Assembly: GCA_030699825.1 (NCBI GenBank)
Contig: JAUYKV010000047.1
Coordinates: 1-64,000, forward strand
Length of the DNA: 64,000 bases
From: Pseudomonas sp.
Lineage (GTDB): Bacteria > Pseudomonadota > Gammaproteobacteria > Pseudomonadales > Pseudomonadaceae
Reading direction: 5' to 3'
A program made the position numbers and the translations under genes. Below, one piece after another: positions 26,918 to 37,443 of the stretch (the first letter of the stretch is position 1; each line of letters starts with the position of its first letter). The notes beneath the pieces were generated by a model. That model saw only the letters and a list, made by a program, of their open reading frames with translations. It was not told where the DNA came from and ran no database searches.

Positions 26918-28585
26918 TCAGCGCGGCTCGCTCATCAAGCCTTTGACGATCGATACGCAGCCCACCAGTAGGACAATGGTGAACGGCAGGCCGGTGGATA
27001 CCGCCATCGCCTGCAAGGCCACCAGGCCACCGCCGAGCAGCAGGGCGATGGCGATCACGCCTTCCATGATGGCCCAGAAGGCCCGTTGCGGAATCGGCGC
27101 ATTGACCTTGCCGCCGGCGGTGATGGTATCGATCACCAGCGAACCCGAGTCCGACGAGGTGACGAAGAACACGATCACCAGGACGATGCCGATAAAGGAG
27201 CTGATCTCGGCCAATGGCAACTGCTCAAGCATGACGAACAGCTTCAGTTCCAGCGCAGCATCCTGCACCCCGGTGAAACCGGCGCCGACCAGTTGGCCGA
27301 TGCCGGTGCCACCAAAGGCGGTCATCCACAGCACCGAAGCCAGGGAAGGCACCAGCAGCACCGCCACCAGAAACTCGCGCACCGTGCGACCGCGGCTGAC
27401 CCGTGCGATGAACATGCCGACGAAGGGCGACCAGCTGATCCACCAGGCCCAGTAGAAGGCGGTCCAGCCCTGGCTGAAGTTGGCGTCTTCGCGGCCGAAG
27501 GGGTTGGACAGCTCGGGCAGATAGGCCAGGTAGCTGCCCAGGTTGCTGAAGAAGCCGGTAATGATCGCCAGCGTCGGCCCGACCAGAATGATAAAACCGA
27601 GCAACAGAATCGCCAGGATCATGTTCAGCTGGGACAGGCGTTTGACCCCCTTGTCCAGGCCGGCCAGCACCGACATCAAGGCAATCGCGGTAATGCCGAC
27701 GATCAGCAGCACCTTGCTGGTATCGGTGGCGGTTATGCCGAACAGGTGATCGATGCCGGCAGCTGCCTGCTCGGCGCCCAGGCCCAGGGAAGTAGCCAGG
27801 CCGAACAGAGTGGCGAACACCGCGAGGATGTCGATCACATGCCCGGGCCAGCCCCACACCCGCTCACCGAGCAGCGGGTAGAAAATCGAGCGAATGCTCA
27901 GCGGCAGACCCTTGTTGAACGAGAACAGTGCCAATGCCAGCGCCACGATGGCGTAGATCGCCCAGGGATGCAGGCCCCAGTGGAAGATGGTGGAGGCCAT
28001 CGCCAGGCTCGCGGCTTCCTGCGCATTGCCGGCGGCGGCGCCCAGCGGCGCCCAGTCGGTGCGCAGGCCATCCTCGCCGAGGCTGACCCCGCCCATGGAC
28101 GAAGAAAAGTGCGACATCGGCTCGGCTACGCCATAGAACATCAGACCGATGCCCATGCCGGCGGCAAACAGCATGGAAAACCAGCCGGCATAGGAATGGT
28201 CGGGCGTTGCGTCCCTGCCACCCAGGCGCACCTTGCCCAGCGGCGAGACGATCAGGAACAGGCAGAGCAGGACGAAGATATTGGCCGCGCCGATAAAGAA
28301 CCAGGCCAGGTTAGCGGTCAGCCAATTGCGAATGGCACCGAACAGCGGCTCGACTTCGCTTTGCAACGCCAGAGCCAGGACCACGAACAGCACCACGGTC
28401 AGGGCCGAGATACTGAACACCTTGCCGTGGATGTCCAGATTGAACAGGAACCTGCCTTTGATGTTGTCCTGACCGACTACATAATCGGTATCGATCAAAT
28501 TGGCGGCCCCGCTCGGTGCCGGGATGCCACCTGGTATTTCCGCTTCTGGCTGGGGCGTCGTGTCATGCAAAGGGGGTTTTTCCAT
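26918..28585 (-). CDS. BCCT-family betaine/carnitine/choline transporter, copy A
   Basis: This 555-residue protein has about twelve membrane helices and BCCT signatures, including the Trp-rich GWTAFYWAWWISWSPFVGMF and RVSRGRTVREFLVAV. Such carriers import quaternary ammonium compounds or related osmolytes and nutrients with Na+ or H+. The N-terminal 45 residues are hydrophilic. I chose the ATG at 28585 because AAGGAG lies eight bases upstream; an in-frame ATG seven codons earlier overlaps that site. It converges with the exonuclease gene across a shared terminator and is a close paralogue of 37613-39259. Confidence 0.88.
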   Translation of the reverse strand: MEKPPLHDTTPQPEAEIPGGIPAPSGAANLIDTDYVVGQDNIKGRFLFNLDIHGKVFSISALTVVLFVVLALALQSEVEPLFGAIRNWLTANLAWFFIGAANIFVLLCLFLIVSPLGKVRLGGRDATPDHSYAGWFSMLFAAGMGIGLMFYGVAEPMSHFSSSMGGVSLGEDGLRTDWAPLGAAAGNAQEAASLAMASTIFHWGLHPWAIYAIVALALALFSFNKGLPLSIRSIFYPLLGERVWGWPGHVIDILAVFATLFGLATSLGLGAEQAAAGIDHLFGITATDTSKVLLIVGITAIALMSVLAGLDKGVKRLSQLNMILAILLLGFIILVGPTLAIITGFFSNLGSYLAYLPELSNPFGREDANFSQGWTAFYWAWWISWSPFVGMFIARVSRGRTVREFLVAVLLVPSLASVLWMTAFGGTGIGQLVGAGFTGVQDAALELKLFVMLEQLPLAEISSFIGIVLVIVFFVTSSDSGSLVIDTITAGGKVNAPIPQRAFWAIMEGVIAIALLLGGGLVALQAMAVSTGLPFTIVLLVGCVSIVKGLMSEPR

Positions 28586-28662
28586 GTGGAGTTCTCCTTG
28601 AGGCATTTAACTCGCTGGCAAGCACAAGAAGGACGGATACGCCCAACTTACAACTCATCGCG

Positions 28663-28680
28663 ACCGAAAAATTTTTCGGT
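28663..28680. promoter_or_regulatory. Perfect 18-bp palindrome between BCCT and cls
   Basis: ACCGAAAAATTTTTCGGT is a perfect palindrome in the divergent intergenic region, about 80 bases upstream of the BCCT start. It may be a repressor site for either gene. The equivalent region of copy B keeps only the motif CGGATACGCCCA nearby and lacks the palindrome. Confidence 0.5.
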
Positions 28681-28849
28681 TAGCCGGTAAGGGTAACAGG
28701 CAAACCCCATGTTTGCCGGCCACGGGCCGTCATTCGCAGGCCAAATGCCGCCACCCGCGCTCAGGACTTGGCGTATGCCGCCCTGTTGGTGCCACACTGC
28801 AGGGGTAACAGATTCGCCATCCATCCGGCGTCAACGCACAGGAACCAGC

Positions 28850-30295
28850 ATGCCCCTGGACTTCGCGATCCCCCATCTATTCGCCTACCTGATCGCCGCG
28901 ATCCACGCCCTCGGCATGCTCGCGGCCGTGCATGCCGTGCTGACCGTGCGCACCGCCCAGGGCGCGCTGGCCTGGGCGATGTCGCTGTTCTTCATGCCCT
29001 ACCTGACCCTGCTGCCTTACCTGGTGTTTGGCCGCAGCCGTTTCGATGCCTATATCAAGGCCCGGCGTCACGCCGACAAGCAGATGCACCAGGCCATGGC
29101 CGCGCTGAACTGGCGGCCCTGGGTCGACGAAGCCCTGAGCGCCAGCGCATCGCCGGTCTACCAACAACTGCGCGCCCTGCCCCGGCTGGGCCGGATGCCC
29201 TGCCTGGCGAACAATCAGGTGCAGCTGCTGAGCGATGGCGAAGCGGCCTTCGCCGCGCTCTTCAGCGCCCTGGCCAGCGCGCGCCAAGTGATCCTGCTGC
29301 AGTTCTTCATCATCCGCGACGACCGCCTCGGTCAGCGTCTGCAAGACTTGCTGCTGGAGCGCGCGGCCGCCGGCGTGCAGGTTTTCGTGCTCTATGACGG
29401 CGTCGGCAGCCACGCCCTGCCGCGCCATTTCAGCGAGAAAATGCGCGCCGGCGGCATCCAGGCCCACGCCTTCACCACCGGCGGCGGGCTGCTCAGCCGC
29501 TTCCAGCTGAACTTTCGCAACCACCGCAAGATCGTGGTAGTCGATGGCGAATGTGGCTTTCTCGGCGGACTCAATGTCGGCGACGAATACCTCGGCCACA
29601 AGCCGCCCCTGGCACCCTGGCGCGACACCCATGTCGAAGTGCGCGGACCGGTGGTCGCCTGCCTGCAGGAATCCTTCGCCGAAGACTGGTTCTGGGCCAC
29701 TCGCCAATTGCCGCCGCTGTTGCTGCCCGAGGCCTACCCGGGCGAGGGCATGCTCTGCCAGCTGATCGCCAGCGGCCCGGCCGACCCACAGGAAACCTGC
29801 GCGCTGCTGTTCGTCGAGGCGATCCACAGTGCCCGCGAGCGGGTGTGGATCACCAGTCCCTATTTCATCCCCGACGAGGCGCTGTTTGCCGCCTTGCGCC
29901 TGGCCGTACTGCGCGGCGTCGATGTGCGCATCCTGCTGCCGGCGCGGCCCGACCACCGGGTGGTCTACGCCGCCTCCAGCCTGTATGCCTTCGAGGCCTT
30001 GCGCGCCGGGATCCGGGTGTTCCGCTACCAGCCGGGCTTCCTGCACCAGAAGGTCATGCTGATCGACAGCAGCGTCGTCGCCATCGGCAGCGCCAACCTG
30101 GACAATCGTTCGTTCCGCCTGAATTTCGAGATCACCCTGCTGACCTTCGACCCCGACTTTGCCGCCGAGGTCGAACAGATGCTCGAAGAAGACCTGCGCA
30201 ATTGCCGCGAACTGATAGGCGCCGACCGCCACGAGCTGCATCGCCTGCAACAGCTCGGCATGCGCGTGGCACGGCTGATTTCGCCGATCCTCTAG
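28850..30295 (+). CDS. cls: Cardiolipin synthase, phospholipase D type
   Basis: This 481-residue membrane enzyme condenses two phosphatidylglycerols to cardiolipin. Two N-terminal helices (about 8-60) anchor it. The first HKD motif is [10 protein letters not shown] (from about residue 224) and the second is HQKVMLIDS (from about 399), each followed by [13 protein letters not shown] or GGLNVGDEY segments. The start at 28850 has GGAACC upstream; a longer frame from 28709 adds a Pro/Trp-rich tail absent from the family. The stop overlaps the stop of the convergent PepSY gene by four bases. A decayed relative is at 39544-39770. Confidence 0.9.
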   Translation: MPLDFAIPHLFAYLIAAIHALGMLAAVHAVLTVRTAQGALAWAMSLFFMPYLTLLPYLVFGRSRFDAYIKARRHADKQMHQAMAALNWRPWVDEALSASASPVYQQLRALPRLGRMPCLANNQVQLLSDGEAAFAALFSALASARQVILLQFFIIRDDRLGQRLQDLLLERAAAGVQVFVLYDGVGSHALPRHFSEKMRAGGIQAHAFTTGGGLLSRFQLNFRNHRKIVVVDGECGFLGGLNVGDEYLGHKPPLAPWRDTHVEVRGPVVACLQESFAEDWFWATRQLPPLLLPEAYPGEGMLCQLIASGPADPQETCALLFVEAIHSARERVWITSPYFIPDEALFAALRLAVLRGVDVRILLPARPDHRVVYAASSLYAFEALRAGIRVFRYQPGFLHQKVMLIDSSVVAIGSANLDNRSFRLNFEITLLTFDPDFAAEVEQMLEEDLRNCRELIGADRHELHRLQQLGMRVARLISPIL

Positions 30296-31512
30296 CAGGC
30301 GGCAAGCGTCTCGCCCAGCGCCTGCCGACTGCGCTGCCCGCCACGCACCCGTGCCCGCCGCTTCCTTACCCAGATCACCACCCCGGTCAGCGACAGCATG
30401 GCCACCGCCAACCCCAGCAGCGACACCAGAATGCGTCCCGGCATGCCGAGGATGCGTCCGGAGTGCAGCGGGAACTGCGCCTGCATAAAGATATCGCCGG
30501 CACTGCCCGTGCCCGGAATCTGGCTGCCCGCCAGCGCGCCGGTCTGCCCGTCCAGGTACAGCCAGGGATTGCCCAAACCGCCGTCACCGTGGTCGTTTTC
30601 CGCGGTATAGAAACCCACACCGTAGACGTCAAACTCAGGCGAGTAGAACACCCCGCCGGCCGGGTTCTCCAGGCCCAGGCGCGTCGCTTCGGCTGCCGCC
30701 AGGCTGACCGCTTCGGCGCGGCTGATGCCCGGTTGTTTCTGCTCATCGAGGCTGACCGGGGTGCGGCTGGCGAAGGGACTGGGGGTCAGCGGCGAGAACA
30801 GCTCGACCAACGGGCGGGTCACCTGCACGTTGAGGTTCATCGACACCGAGGTCACCGCCAGGATCAGCAGCAGGCACCAGATCCACACGCCGCCGGAACG
30901 GTGCAGGTCGAAGTTGAGCTTGTAGCCGCCCTGCCGCCAGCGAAAGGCCAACGACTTGCGCCAGGCGCGCCAGCTGGGAAACGACAGCCACAGGGCGATA
31001 AAGCAATCCAGGCTCCAGACGATGGCGATAATGCCGAACAGCAGAATGCCCAGCTCAATGCCGAAACCGTCGGGGATATGCAGGCTGTAATGCAGCTTGT
31101 AGAGGAACGGCATCAGGTTCTCGCGGCTCAATGACAGCGCGCCCCACAGGCGCCGGCCCTGCTCCTCGCCGGTCACCGGGTCGAGGGCCACCTGATTGAA
31201 ATCCAGCTCATAGGCTTTGCCGGTGGCCGGGTCGACGCGTGGATTGGCGCTGACGCCGAAGGCGTGACCCGGCTCGGTATACAGCGGCATAAAACCGACC
31301 TGCACACGCGAGTCGCGCGCCTCCAGCTGGGCAGCCAGGGCTTGCGGCGTTTGCGCCGGCCCCTCACTGCGCGTCTCGAACAGCTGCGGATTAAGCCACT
31401 CGTCGACCTCGTGATCCCAGGAGATCACCGCGCCGGTCAGGCCGGAGACGAACAGGAACACGGCGATAAACAGGCCGAACCAACGGTGCAGAACAACAAG
31501 GGCGGAACGCAT
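30292..31512 (-). CDS. PepSY-associated membrane protein (iron-uptake linked)
   Basis: This 406-residue protein has four membrane helices and PepSY-TM features: an N-terminal helix [20 protein letters not shown], a periplasmic part with PepSY-like segments, [20 protein letters not shown], and a C-terminal helix before a basic tail. Proteins of this class sit beside siderophore receptors and some, such as FoxB or FhuF-like helpers, act in ferric-siderophore reduction. It lies 66 bases downstream of the TonB receptor on the same strand, so co-transcription is likely. Confidence 0.85.
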   Translation of the reverse strand: MRSALVVLHRWFGLFIAVFLFVSGLTGAVISWDHEVDEWLNPQLFETRSEGPAQTPQALAAQLEARDSRVQVGFMPLYTEPGHAFGVSANPRVDPATGKAYELDFNQVALDPVTGEEQGRRLWGALSLSRENLMPFLYKLHYSLHIPDGFGIELGILLFGIIAIVWSLDCFIALWLSFPSWRAWRKSLAFRWRQGGYKLNFDLHRSGGVWIWCLLLILAVTSVSMNLNVQVTRPLVELFSPLTPSPFASRTPVSLDEQKQPGISRAEAVSLAAAEATRLGLENPAGGVFYSPEFDVYGVGFYTAENDHGDGGLGNPWLYLDGQTGALAGSQIPGTGSAGDIFMQAQFPLHSGRILGMPGRILVSLLGLAVAMLSLTGVVIWVRKRRARVRGGQRSRQALGETLAAC

Positions 31513-31578
31513 GGGCTTTCTCGACGGGGTAGGTTGCAGCGCGCCGGCAGCCTGCTCGGATTACGGCGCGCCGGCGTT

Positions 31579-33696
31579 CTAGTAGTTCCAGCTGACAGTC
31601 ATGCTGGCGTTGCGCGGGGCGGCATAGAAACCCTGCTCCCAGTACAGGCTGGAGAGGTACTTCTCGTTGGTCAGGTTGTTGAGATTGGCCGAGACGCTCC
31701 AGTTCTGGTCGATGTCGTAGGCCGCCATCAGCCCGACCAGGGCATAAGCGTCTTGTTCGATCCGCCCGGCACTACCATCGGCCAGCATCACGGCACGGTA
31801 GATATTGTCCTGCCAGCTCAGGTTCGCGCCCACCTTCAACTGCGGCAGTTGCGCAATGCGGTAGACGCTGGAAGCACGCAGCATGTGCTTCGGCGCGTAA
31901 GGTCGGCCATGGCTGTGGTCGGCATTCTGAATATCGACGTAGGTGTAGCCACCCATAACCTGCAGACCCGGCAGTACCTCGCCGGACACTTCCAGCTCGT
32001 AGCCTTCGCTCAGGTAGTCGGCACCGTCGTAGACCTGTTTACCGCTGGCCGGATCGAAGCCGATGGACTCGGCGACGTTGGACTGCTTGGTCTTGAACAC
32101 CGCAGCGGAAACGTTCAGCTTGCCGTCGAACAACTCGCCCTTGATGCCCAGCTCGTAGTTCTCGCCCTCGATCGGGTCCAGGCGCTGCAGGCCAGCGCTC
32201 TCTTCCTTCTGCGGGTTGAAGATTTCGGTGTAGCTGGCGTAGACCGAGTATTGCTCGGTCAGGTCATAGACCAGGCCGGCGTAGGGCAGGATGCTGTCAT
32301 CCTTGCGTTTGCGCTCCTGGCCGTAGGAAAAGCCTTCGGTCTTCAGCTCGATGGCGCGCGCCCCGGCGATAAAGGTCAGCTCATCGGTCAGGCTGAAGCG
32401 CGCCGCCGAGTAGAAGCTCTGCTGCTTGTCCTCATACTCGCCGCCATTTGAGCTGCCCCAGGCTGCCGGCTTCGGGAAATCCCCGTTATAGATTTCATCC
32501 GCAGGCACGCCGACGGCGAATCCAGGAATATAGAGCGATAACTCTTCCACCTCGGACTGGTACCAGTTGGCCCCCAGCACCAACTCGTGCTCGCGCCCGG
32601 CCAGGCTGAACGGACCGCCGACCGACACATCGGCGACCCATTGCTGGATATCGGCCGAGTACTGCGACGGATAGCCGAAGAGCCCTTCCCCGGTCACCGC
32701 ATCGGGAGTCCCGAAGACGTAGAACAGCTCCGAGTCGCTTTTCTTCCTCACGTGGGTGACGCTGCCCTTGGCCTGCCAGCCATTGGCGAAGCTGTGCGTC
32801 AGCTCGGTGAAGGTGCGCGCCTCCTGATTGTTCCACCACGCCCAGTCAGCAGCAGTACTGGTCGAGCGCGACAGATCGGTCGGATTGCCAACCGAATCGA
32901 ACAGCGGCAAAGCACCCCACAACGGACTGTCGGCGTTGTTCTTGTCCAGGCTGTAGCCAATGGAGAACAGGGTGTCGGCGCTCAGATCGGCTTCGAGCAC
33001 GCCGTAGAACACATTGACCTCGCGCGAGTAGCGGTCTAGGTAGGAGTTTTTGTTCTCGTGGGCGTAGACCGCTCGCCCGCGGATATTGCCCTCGTCGGTC
33101 AGCGCACCGGAGACGTCGGTCTGGATGCGCCGCTTGTCCCAAGAGCCGGCGGTCAGATCGACACGCGCCCGGGGTGCCAGGGTCGGGCGCTTGCGCACGA
33201 AGTTGACAGTGGCGGACGGGTTGCCGCTGCCACTCATCAGACCGTTGGCACCCCGCAGCACCTCGATACGCTCGAAAGGAGCGAGATCAATGGCGCCATC
33301 CTGGTTGCCGGAAGAGAACGGAATACCCACGCCGTCGAACTGGAAGTTGGTGATGTCGAAGCCGCGCGAGGTGAAGTAGGTACGGTCGGTCTCGATCTCC
33401 TCGACAGTGATGCCGGGGGTAAATTTCAGTACGTCGTTGATGCTGTTGAGCTGGAAGTCATCGATCTGCGCGCGGGTGATGGTAGTGATCGATTGCGGGG
33501 TCTGCCGTGGCGTCAGTTCCAGCTTGGTCGCAGCGCTGCTGGGCGCAGCCTTGTAGCTGTCGGGCTGGGCGGCAGCACTGCTGCCAACGACGGTCTGCGC
33601 ATCGAGTTGCACTGCAGCGTCTTCAGCGGCCAGGGCATGGTTGAAACTGCAGGCAGCGGCGATGGCCACGGCTAGATGGGTCTTTCTGGACGACAC
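31579..33696 (-). CDS. TonB-dependent siderophore receptor
   Basis: This 705-residue outer-membrane receptor starts at a GTG (33696) preceded by GGGAG, giving a signal peptide ending in FNHALAAE. A plug domain follows (LELTPRQTPQSITTITRAQI, NDVLKFTPGITVEEIE, LRGANGLMSGSGNPSATVNF), then a 22-strand barrel ending in ...NASMTVSWNY with terminal aromatic residue. It should import a ferric siderophore of the FpvA/FoxA/FecA-like TIGR01783 family. A Fur-box-like site lies about 100 bases upstream. An in-frame ATG at 33801 would extend into the promoter region and is rejected. Confidence 0.9.
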   Translation of the reverse strand: MSSRKTHLAVAIAAACSFNHALAAEDAAVQLDAQTVVGSSAAAQPDSYKAAPSSAATKLELTPRQTPQSITTITRAQIDDFQLNSINDVLKFTPGITVEEIETDRTYFTSRGFDITNFQFDGVGIPFSSGNQDGAIDLAPFERIEVLRGANGLMSGSGNPSATVNFVRKRPTLAPRARVDLTAGSWDKRRIQTDVSGALTDEGNIRGRAVYAHENKNSYLDRYSREVNVFYGVLEADLSADTLFSIGYSLDKNNADSPLWGALPLFDSVGNPTDLSRSTSTAADWAWWNNQEARTFTELTHSFANGWQAKGSVTHVRKKSDSELFYVFGTPDAVTGEGLFGYPSQYSADIQQWVADVSVGGPFSLAGREHELVLGANWYQSEVEELSLYIPGFAVGVPADEIYNGDFPKPAAWGSSNGGEYEDKQQSFYSAARFSLTDELTFIAGARAIELKTEGFSYGQERKRKDDSILPYAGLVYDLTEQYSVYASYTEIFNPQKEESAGLQRLDPIEGENYELGIKGELFDGKLNVSAAVFKTKQSNVAESIGFDPASGKQVYDGADYLSEGYELEVSGEVLPGLQVMGGYTYVDIQNADHSHGRPYAPKHMLRASSVYRIAQLPQLKVGANLSWQDNIYRAVMLADGSAGRIEQDAYALVGLMAAYDIDQNWSVSANLNNLTNEKYLSSLYWEQGFYAAPRNASMTVSWNY

Positions 33697-33797
33697 GGGA
33701 CTCTCCCAATGCGAAATATCGAATGCCCTGCAGGGTCGTCCTTGCTTGCAGGAGGCGCTAATTACCATGTCTGCAGTGGGTGCTAAATCATACCAAT

Positions 33798-33816
33798 GCA
33801 AATGCTAATAATTATC
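33798..33816. promoter_or_regulatory. Fur-box-like operator
   Basis: GCAAATGCTAATAATTATC agrees with the 19-base Fur consensus GATAATGATAATCATTATC at 15 positions and lies about 100 bases upstream of the siderophore receptor start. Iron-loaded Fur probably represses the receptor and PepSY genes. Confidence 0.7.
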
Positions 33817-33929
33817 GATTGAATTTTCGCAACAGTTCATCGTCCTCGTCAACGCAATTGAGGTTTATTATTGTTTGATACAGGTTATCGATGGCACACG
33901 TGGCCAACGAGGGTGACGCAAGCCACAGA

Positions 33930-34445
33930 TCAGCGTGGTTGCAAGCCGCCGCAATCGGCCGCGATCCAGCGCGCATGGCTCTGCATGCTGCTGCTCTGGC
34001 CGCCGTAGGTGCCCTGCACCTGGGTAGTGAACTCCCTGTCGCTGAGAAAGCGCGTCTCGCCCTCGCCCTGGCCGTCCGGGCAACTGAAACGGAACTTCCA
34101 CAGCTCGGTGCTGCGCTCGGTGACTTCATGGCTGCAGCCTGATTTGGGGTCTTGCAGGGGGATGTCCTGAGCCTTGATCTGCGCCTCGCTCATGCACACG
34201 CGCACGCCCTGATCGCCCAGTTGCACGCCCTGCTCGGCCATCATCCGCTCCATCATCTGGCGCTGTTCGGGCGGCAGGTTCTTCATCTGCTCGAGCATTT
34301 GCTGCATGTCCGGCAGCGCCTGGCCATCGACCTGCATATTGCTCGAGCTGATTTCCCAGAGACCGGGTTGAATCTGCATGGCGCTGCTGGCTAACGGCAG
34401 CAGGCAGAGACCGAAGAGTAGGCTGTTCAAGAGTGATAGGCGCAT
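33930..34445 (-). CDS. DUF3617 family periplasmic protein
   Basis: This 171-residue protein starts at ATG 34445 with a signal peptide (RLSLLNSLLFGLCLLPLASS). The mature part has the DUF3617 pattern: QIQPGLWEISSSNMQVDG, a Met/Gln-rich helix (MLEQMKNLPPEQRQMMERMM), a paired-Cys core and a beta-rich end (HARWIAADCGGL). Function unknown. The longer in-frame start at 34523 adds a non-signal leader. Confidence 0.85.
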   Translation of the reverse strand: MRLSLLNSLLFGLCLLPLASSAMQIQPGLWEISSSNMQVDGQALPDMQQMLEQMKNLPPEQRQMMERMMAEQGVQLGDQGVRVCMSEAQIKAQDIPLQDPKSGCSHEVTERSTELWKFRFSCPDGQGEGETRFLSDREFTTQVQGTYGGQSSSMQSHARWIAADCGGLQPR

Positions 34446-34803
34446 GACATGGCTCCGGATAAGTGGTCGATCCTGCAAGCATAGGCCGGTCCATCGGCTA
34501 CGGGTCGAAAACCGACGGGGCACCTGGCAGGCTGTTGAATGTTGGGTCGGTTCGCATCATTCGACACCGCGTGATGATGGGTTACGGCGCGCCAATGGCC
34601 GAGGCACCACGCCAAACACCTGCCACGCGCCTAACCCATCCTACGGCCGCGCGCCCAGGACCAGACCGAGCGCATTCGCTGCCTGCAACCGACACCCAGC
34701 TGCCTGACAACGACCGCTGCAGCCGCGCGCCCAACACTGCCACTGCCCGCACTGCCGGGCGCATGCTTCAATACTTGCCGTACGCGCCCGCCAGGATCCC
34801 CGC
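34446..34803. other. Intergenic region with a GGGTTACGGCGCG-type repeat
   Basis: The 358-base gap before copy B of the CBS/DUF294 gene contains GATGATGGGTTACGGCGCG at about 34570 and CTAACCCATCCTACGG at about 34635-34652, the two arms of a dispersed palindromic repeat also present near 42465-42640, 50299-50372 and 60237-60315. No gene is supported. Confidence 0.6.
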
Positions 34804-36693
34804 ATGCAAGTCGAGCTGATCGAAATACGTGACCACCTGAGTCGCTTCGCCCCTTTCGACGGACTGCCGAACGACGTCCTCGACCAGATCGCCCAGCAGG
34901 TCGAGGTCGGTTACTTCAAGGCCGGTAGCGACATCCTTCTCTACGGGGCGCCCATCCAGGACCTGCACTACATCCGCAGCGGCGCGGTGGAGATCTACCG
35001 GCGCAACGGCGAGCTGTACAACCGCCTGGCCGAAGGCGAGGTGTTTGGCCAATTCGGCTTGCTGCGCGGCAAAAAAGTCCGCCTGCCGGCCCGGGCAATC
35101 GAGGACAGCCTGATCTATTTCATCCCCGGCCAGCTGTTCGAGCAGTTGTGCGAGGCCCATGAGGCCTTTGCCGACTTCGTCGAGGCCGAAGGTCAGTCGC
35201 GGCTGAAGTCAGTGGAAGAATCCCAGGGCAATGCCAGCGAACTGATGAAGACCGAGGTGCGCAAACTGGTCACCCGGCGCACCGTCAGCGTGCCGCTGGG
35301 CACCACGGTGCAGGATGCGGCGCGGGTGATGACTGAGCACGGCGTGTCTTCCCTGGTGATCCTCGGCTCGCTGTCAGGCGCCGCCGGCCAGGGCCAGGCA
35401 ATGGCCGGGATCACCACCGATCGTGACCTGCGCAGCCGGGTACTGGCCGAGGGCCTGGCCCTGGACACCCCGGTCGACCAGATAATGTCGCCCAACCCGA
35501 TCACCATCCAGGCCGACGACTCGGTATTCGAGGCCATGCTGTGCATGCTGCGGCACAACATCCACCACCTGCCGGTGGTGCACCGCCAGCGCCCGATCGG
35601 GGTGATCAACCTGGCGGACATCATCAAGTACGAGTCGCAGAGCAGCCTGTATCTGGTCAACAGCATCTTCAACCGGCAGTCAGTGACGGAGTTGCAGGCC
35701 CTGGTGCCGGACCTGCGCGCCACCTTCCTGCGCCTGGTCAACGAGCAGGCCACCGCGCACATGATCGGCAGCGCCATGTCCGGCATCGGCCGCAGCCTGA
35801 CCCAGCGCCTGCTGGAACTGGCCGAGGAAAAACTGGGGCCGCCGCCGGTGCCCTACTGCTTCATGGTCCTGGGCTCGATGGCGCGTGACGAGCAGCTGAT
35901 CGTCACCGACCAGGACAACGCCCTGGTGCTCGACAACCGTTTCGATCCGCGGGTTCACGATGACTACTTTCTGCAACTCGCCGAGTTCGTCAGCGATGGC
36001 CTGGCGGCCTGCGGCTTCACCTACTGCAAGGGCGGGATCATGGCCAGCAACCCCAAGTGGCGCCAGCCGCTGCGGGTCTGGCGAGGCTACTTCACCGAGT
36101 GGATCGAGCGGCCCAATCCGCAAACCCTGCTCAACAGTTGCATCTTCTTCGACCTGGACAGTGGCTACGGCGAGGCCGAGCTGGTCGAGAACCTCAAGGA
36201 GCTGGTGGCGCAGAAGGCCAGCCACAACCCGTTGTTTCTCGCCAGCCTGGCGCGCAACGCGCTCAACCGCACCCCGCCGCTGGGCTTCTTCCGCACCTTC
36301 GTGATGGAGAAAGACGGTCAGCAGAACAACATCATCAACCTCAAGGGCCGCGGCACCGCACCGCTGACCGACCTGATCAGGGTGCATGCCCTGGCGGCCG
36401 GCTCCAAGGCACAGAACTCGCTGGAGCGCCTCGACGCGATTGCCGCCACCAAGCTGCTCACCGAGGAGGCCATCAGCCAGCTGCGCTACGCCCTGGAATT
36501 CCTCTCCATCGTGCGCATCCGCCATCAGGCCATGGACCTGCAGGAAGGCCGCGAGCCGGACAACTACATCGAACCGGAAAAGGTCTCCGCCAGCGACCGG
36601 CAGAACCTCAAGTCGTCCTTCCAGGTGCTGAGCAATGCGCAGAAATTTCTGCGCTTCCGCTACCCGGGTCAATCGCAAAATATGCCGCTATGA
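34804..36693 (+). CDS. cNMP-CBS-DUF294 nucleotidyltransferase-like signalling protein, copy B
   Basis: This 629-residue protein is a close paralogue of 24014-25921, with the same domain order: cNMP fold, CBS pair, DUF294 domain with GSMARDEQ near residue 357, and C-terminal domain. Long stretches are identical, including LTDLIRVHAL and LRYALEFLSIVRIRHQAM. The main difference is the CBS1 loop, which is shorter here (LGSLSGAAGQGQAMAG). It overlaps the exonuclease by four bases (ATGA), as in copy A. All recognisable motifs are intact, so both copies appear functional. Confidence 0.88.
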   Translation: MQVELIEIRDHLSRFAPFDGLPNDVLDQIAQQVEVGYFKAGSDILLYGAPIQDLHYIRSGAVEIYRRNGELYNRLAEGEVFGQFGLLRGKKVRLPARAIEDSLIYFIPGQLFEQLCEAHEAFADFVEAEGQSRLKSVEESQGNASELMKTEVRKLVTRRTVSVPLGTTVQDAARVMTEHGVSSLVILGSLSGAAGQGQAMAGITTDRDLRSRVLAEGLALDTPVDQIMSPNPITIQADDSVFEAMLCMLRHNIHHLPVVHRQRPIGVINLADIIKYESQSSLYLVNSIFNRQSVTELQALVPDLRATFLRLVNEQATAHMIGSAMSGIGRSLTQRLLELAEEKLGPPPVPYCFMVLGSMARDEQLIVTDQDNALVLDNRFDPRVHDDYFLQLAEFVSDGLAACGFTYCKGGIMASNPKWRQPLRVWRGYFTEWIERPNPQTLLNSCIFFDLDSGYGEAELVENLKELVAQKASHNPLFLASLARNALNRTPPLGFFRTFVMEKDGQQNNIINLKGRGTAPLTDLIRVHALAAGSKAQNSLERLDAIAATKLLTEEAISQLRYALEFLSIVRIRHQAMDLQEGREPDNYIEPEKVSASDRQNLKSSFQVLSNAQKFLRFRYPGQSQNMPL

Positions 36694-37409
36694 GACGCCA
36701 CAGCACTGACGCGTCGCCCGACTGGCCGGCGCTGTTCACCCAACTGGCGCAGGCCGCCCGCGACCCGCGTCTGGCACGCTTCTACCAGGCCGGCACGGTA
36801 AGCGCCGACACACCCCTGGAACAGGCACCGCTGCTGGCCCTGGATGTCGAGACCACCGGTCTGGACAGCCGCTGCGACTCGATCGTCAGCCTCGGCCTGG
36901 TGCCCTTCAACCTGCGCCGCATTCACTGCCGCGACGCCAACTACTGGGTGGTCAAGCCGGCGGGCGAACTGAGCAGCCAGTCGGTCACCTTCCACCACAT
37001 CACCCACTCGGACATCCGCAGCGCACCGCGCCTGGACACTGTACTCGAGCAACTGCTGACGGCCATGGCCGGCAAGATCATGGTGGTGCACTACCGCCCG
37101 ATCGAACGCGGTTTTCTCGACCAGGCCATGCGCCATTTGCTCGGTGAGGGGCTGCAATTCCCGGTGATCGACACCATGCAGCTGGAAGCCCGGCTGCACC
37201 CGCGCAAGCGCCGGCACGGCTGGCTGCGGCAGTTGCTCGACCAGCAGACAGTATCGATCCGCCTGGCCGACAGCCGCCTGCGCTACGGCCTGCCGCTGTA
37301 CCAGGCCCACCATGCGCTGACCGATGCCCTGGCCACCGCAGAATTGCTCCAGGCGCAGAGCGCCATGCACTATCCGGCCAGCACGGCGGTGGGCGATCTG
37401 TGGAATTGA
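36690..37409 (+). CDS. DEDDh 3'-5' exonuclease, copy B
   Basis: This 239-residue protein is the paralogue of 25918-26640. It retains DVETTGLD, THSDIR, VIDTMQLEAR and HHALTDALATAELL. It starts with ATG overlapping the upstream stop, where copy A uses GTG. The C-terminus STAVGDLWN matches TTPVGELWS of copy A. Confidence 0.85.
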   Translation: MRRHSTDASPDWPALFTQLAQAARDPRLARFYQAGTVSADTPLEQAPLLALDVETTGLDSRCDSIVSLGLVPFNLRRIHCRDANYWVVKPAGELSSQSVTFHHITHSDIRSAPRLDTVLEQLLTAMAGKIMVVHYRPIERGFLDQAMRHLLGEGLQFPVIDTMQLEARLHPRKRRHGWLRQLLDQQTVSIRLADSRLRYGLPLYQAHHALTDALATAELLQAQSAMHYPASTAVGDLWN

Positions 37410-37443
37410 GCGGGTGATTGCGCATCACTATGTAGGGTGGGCT

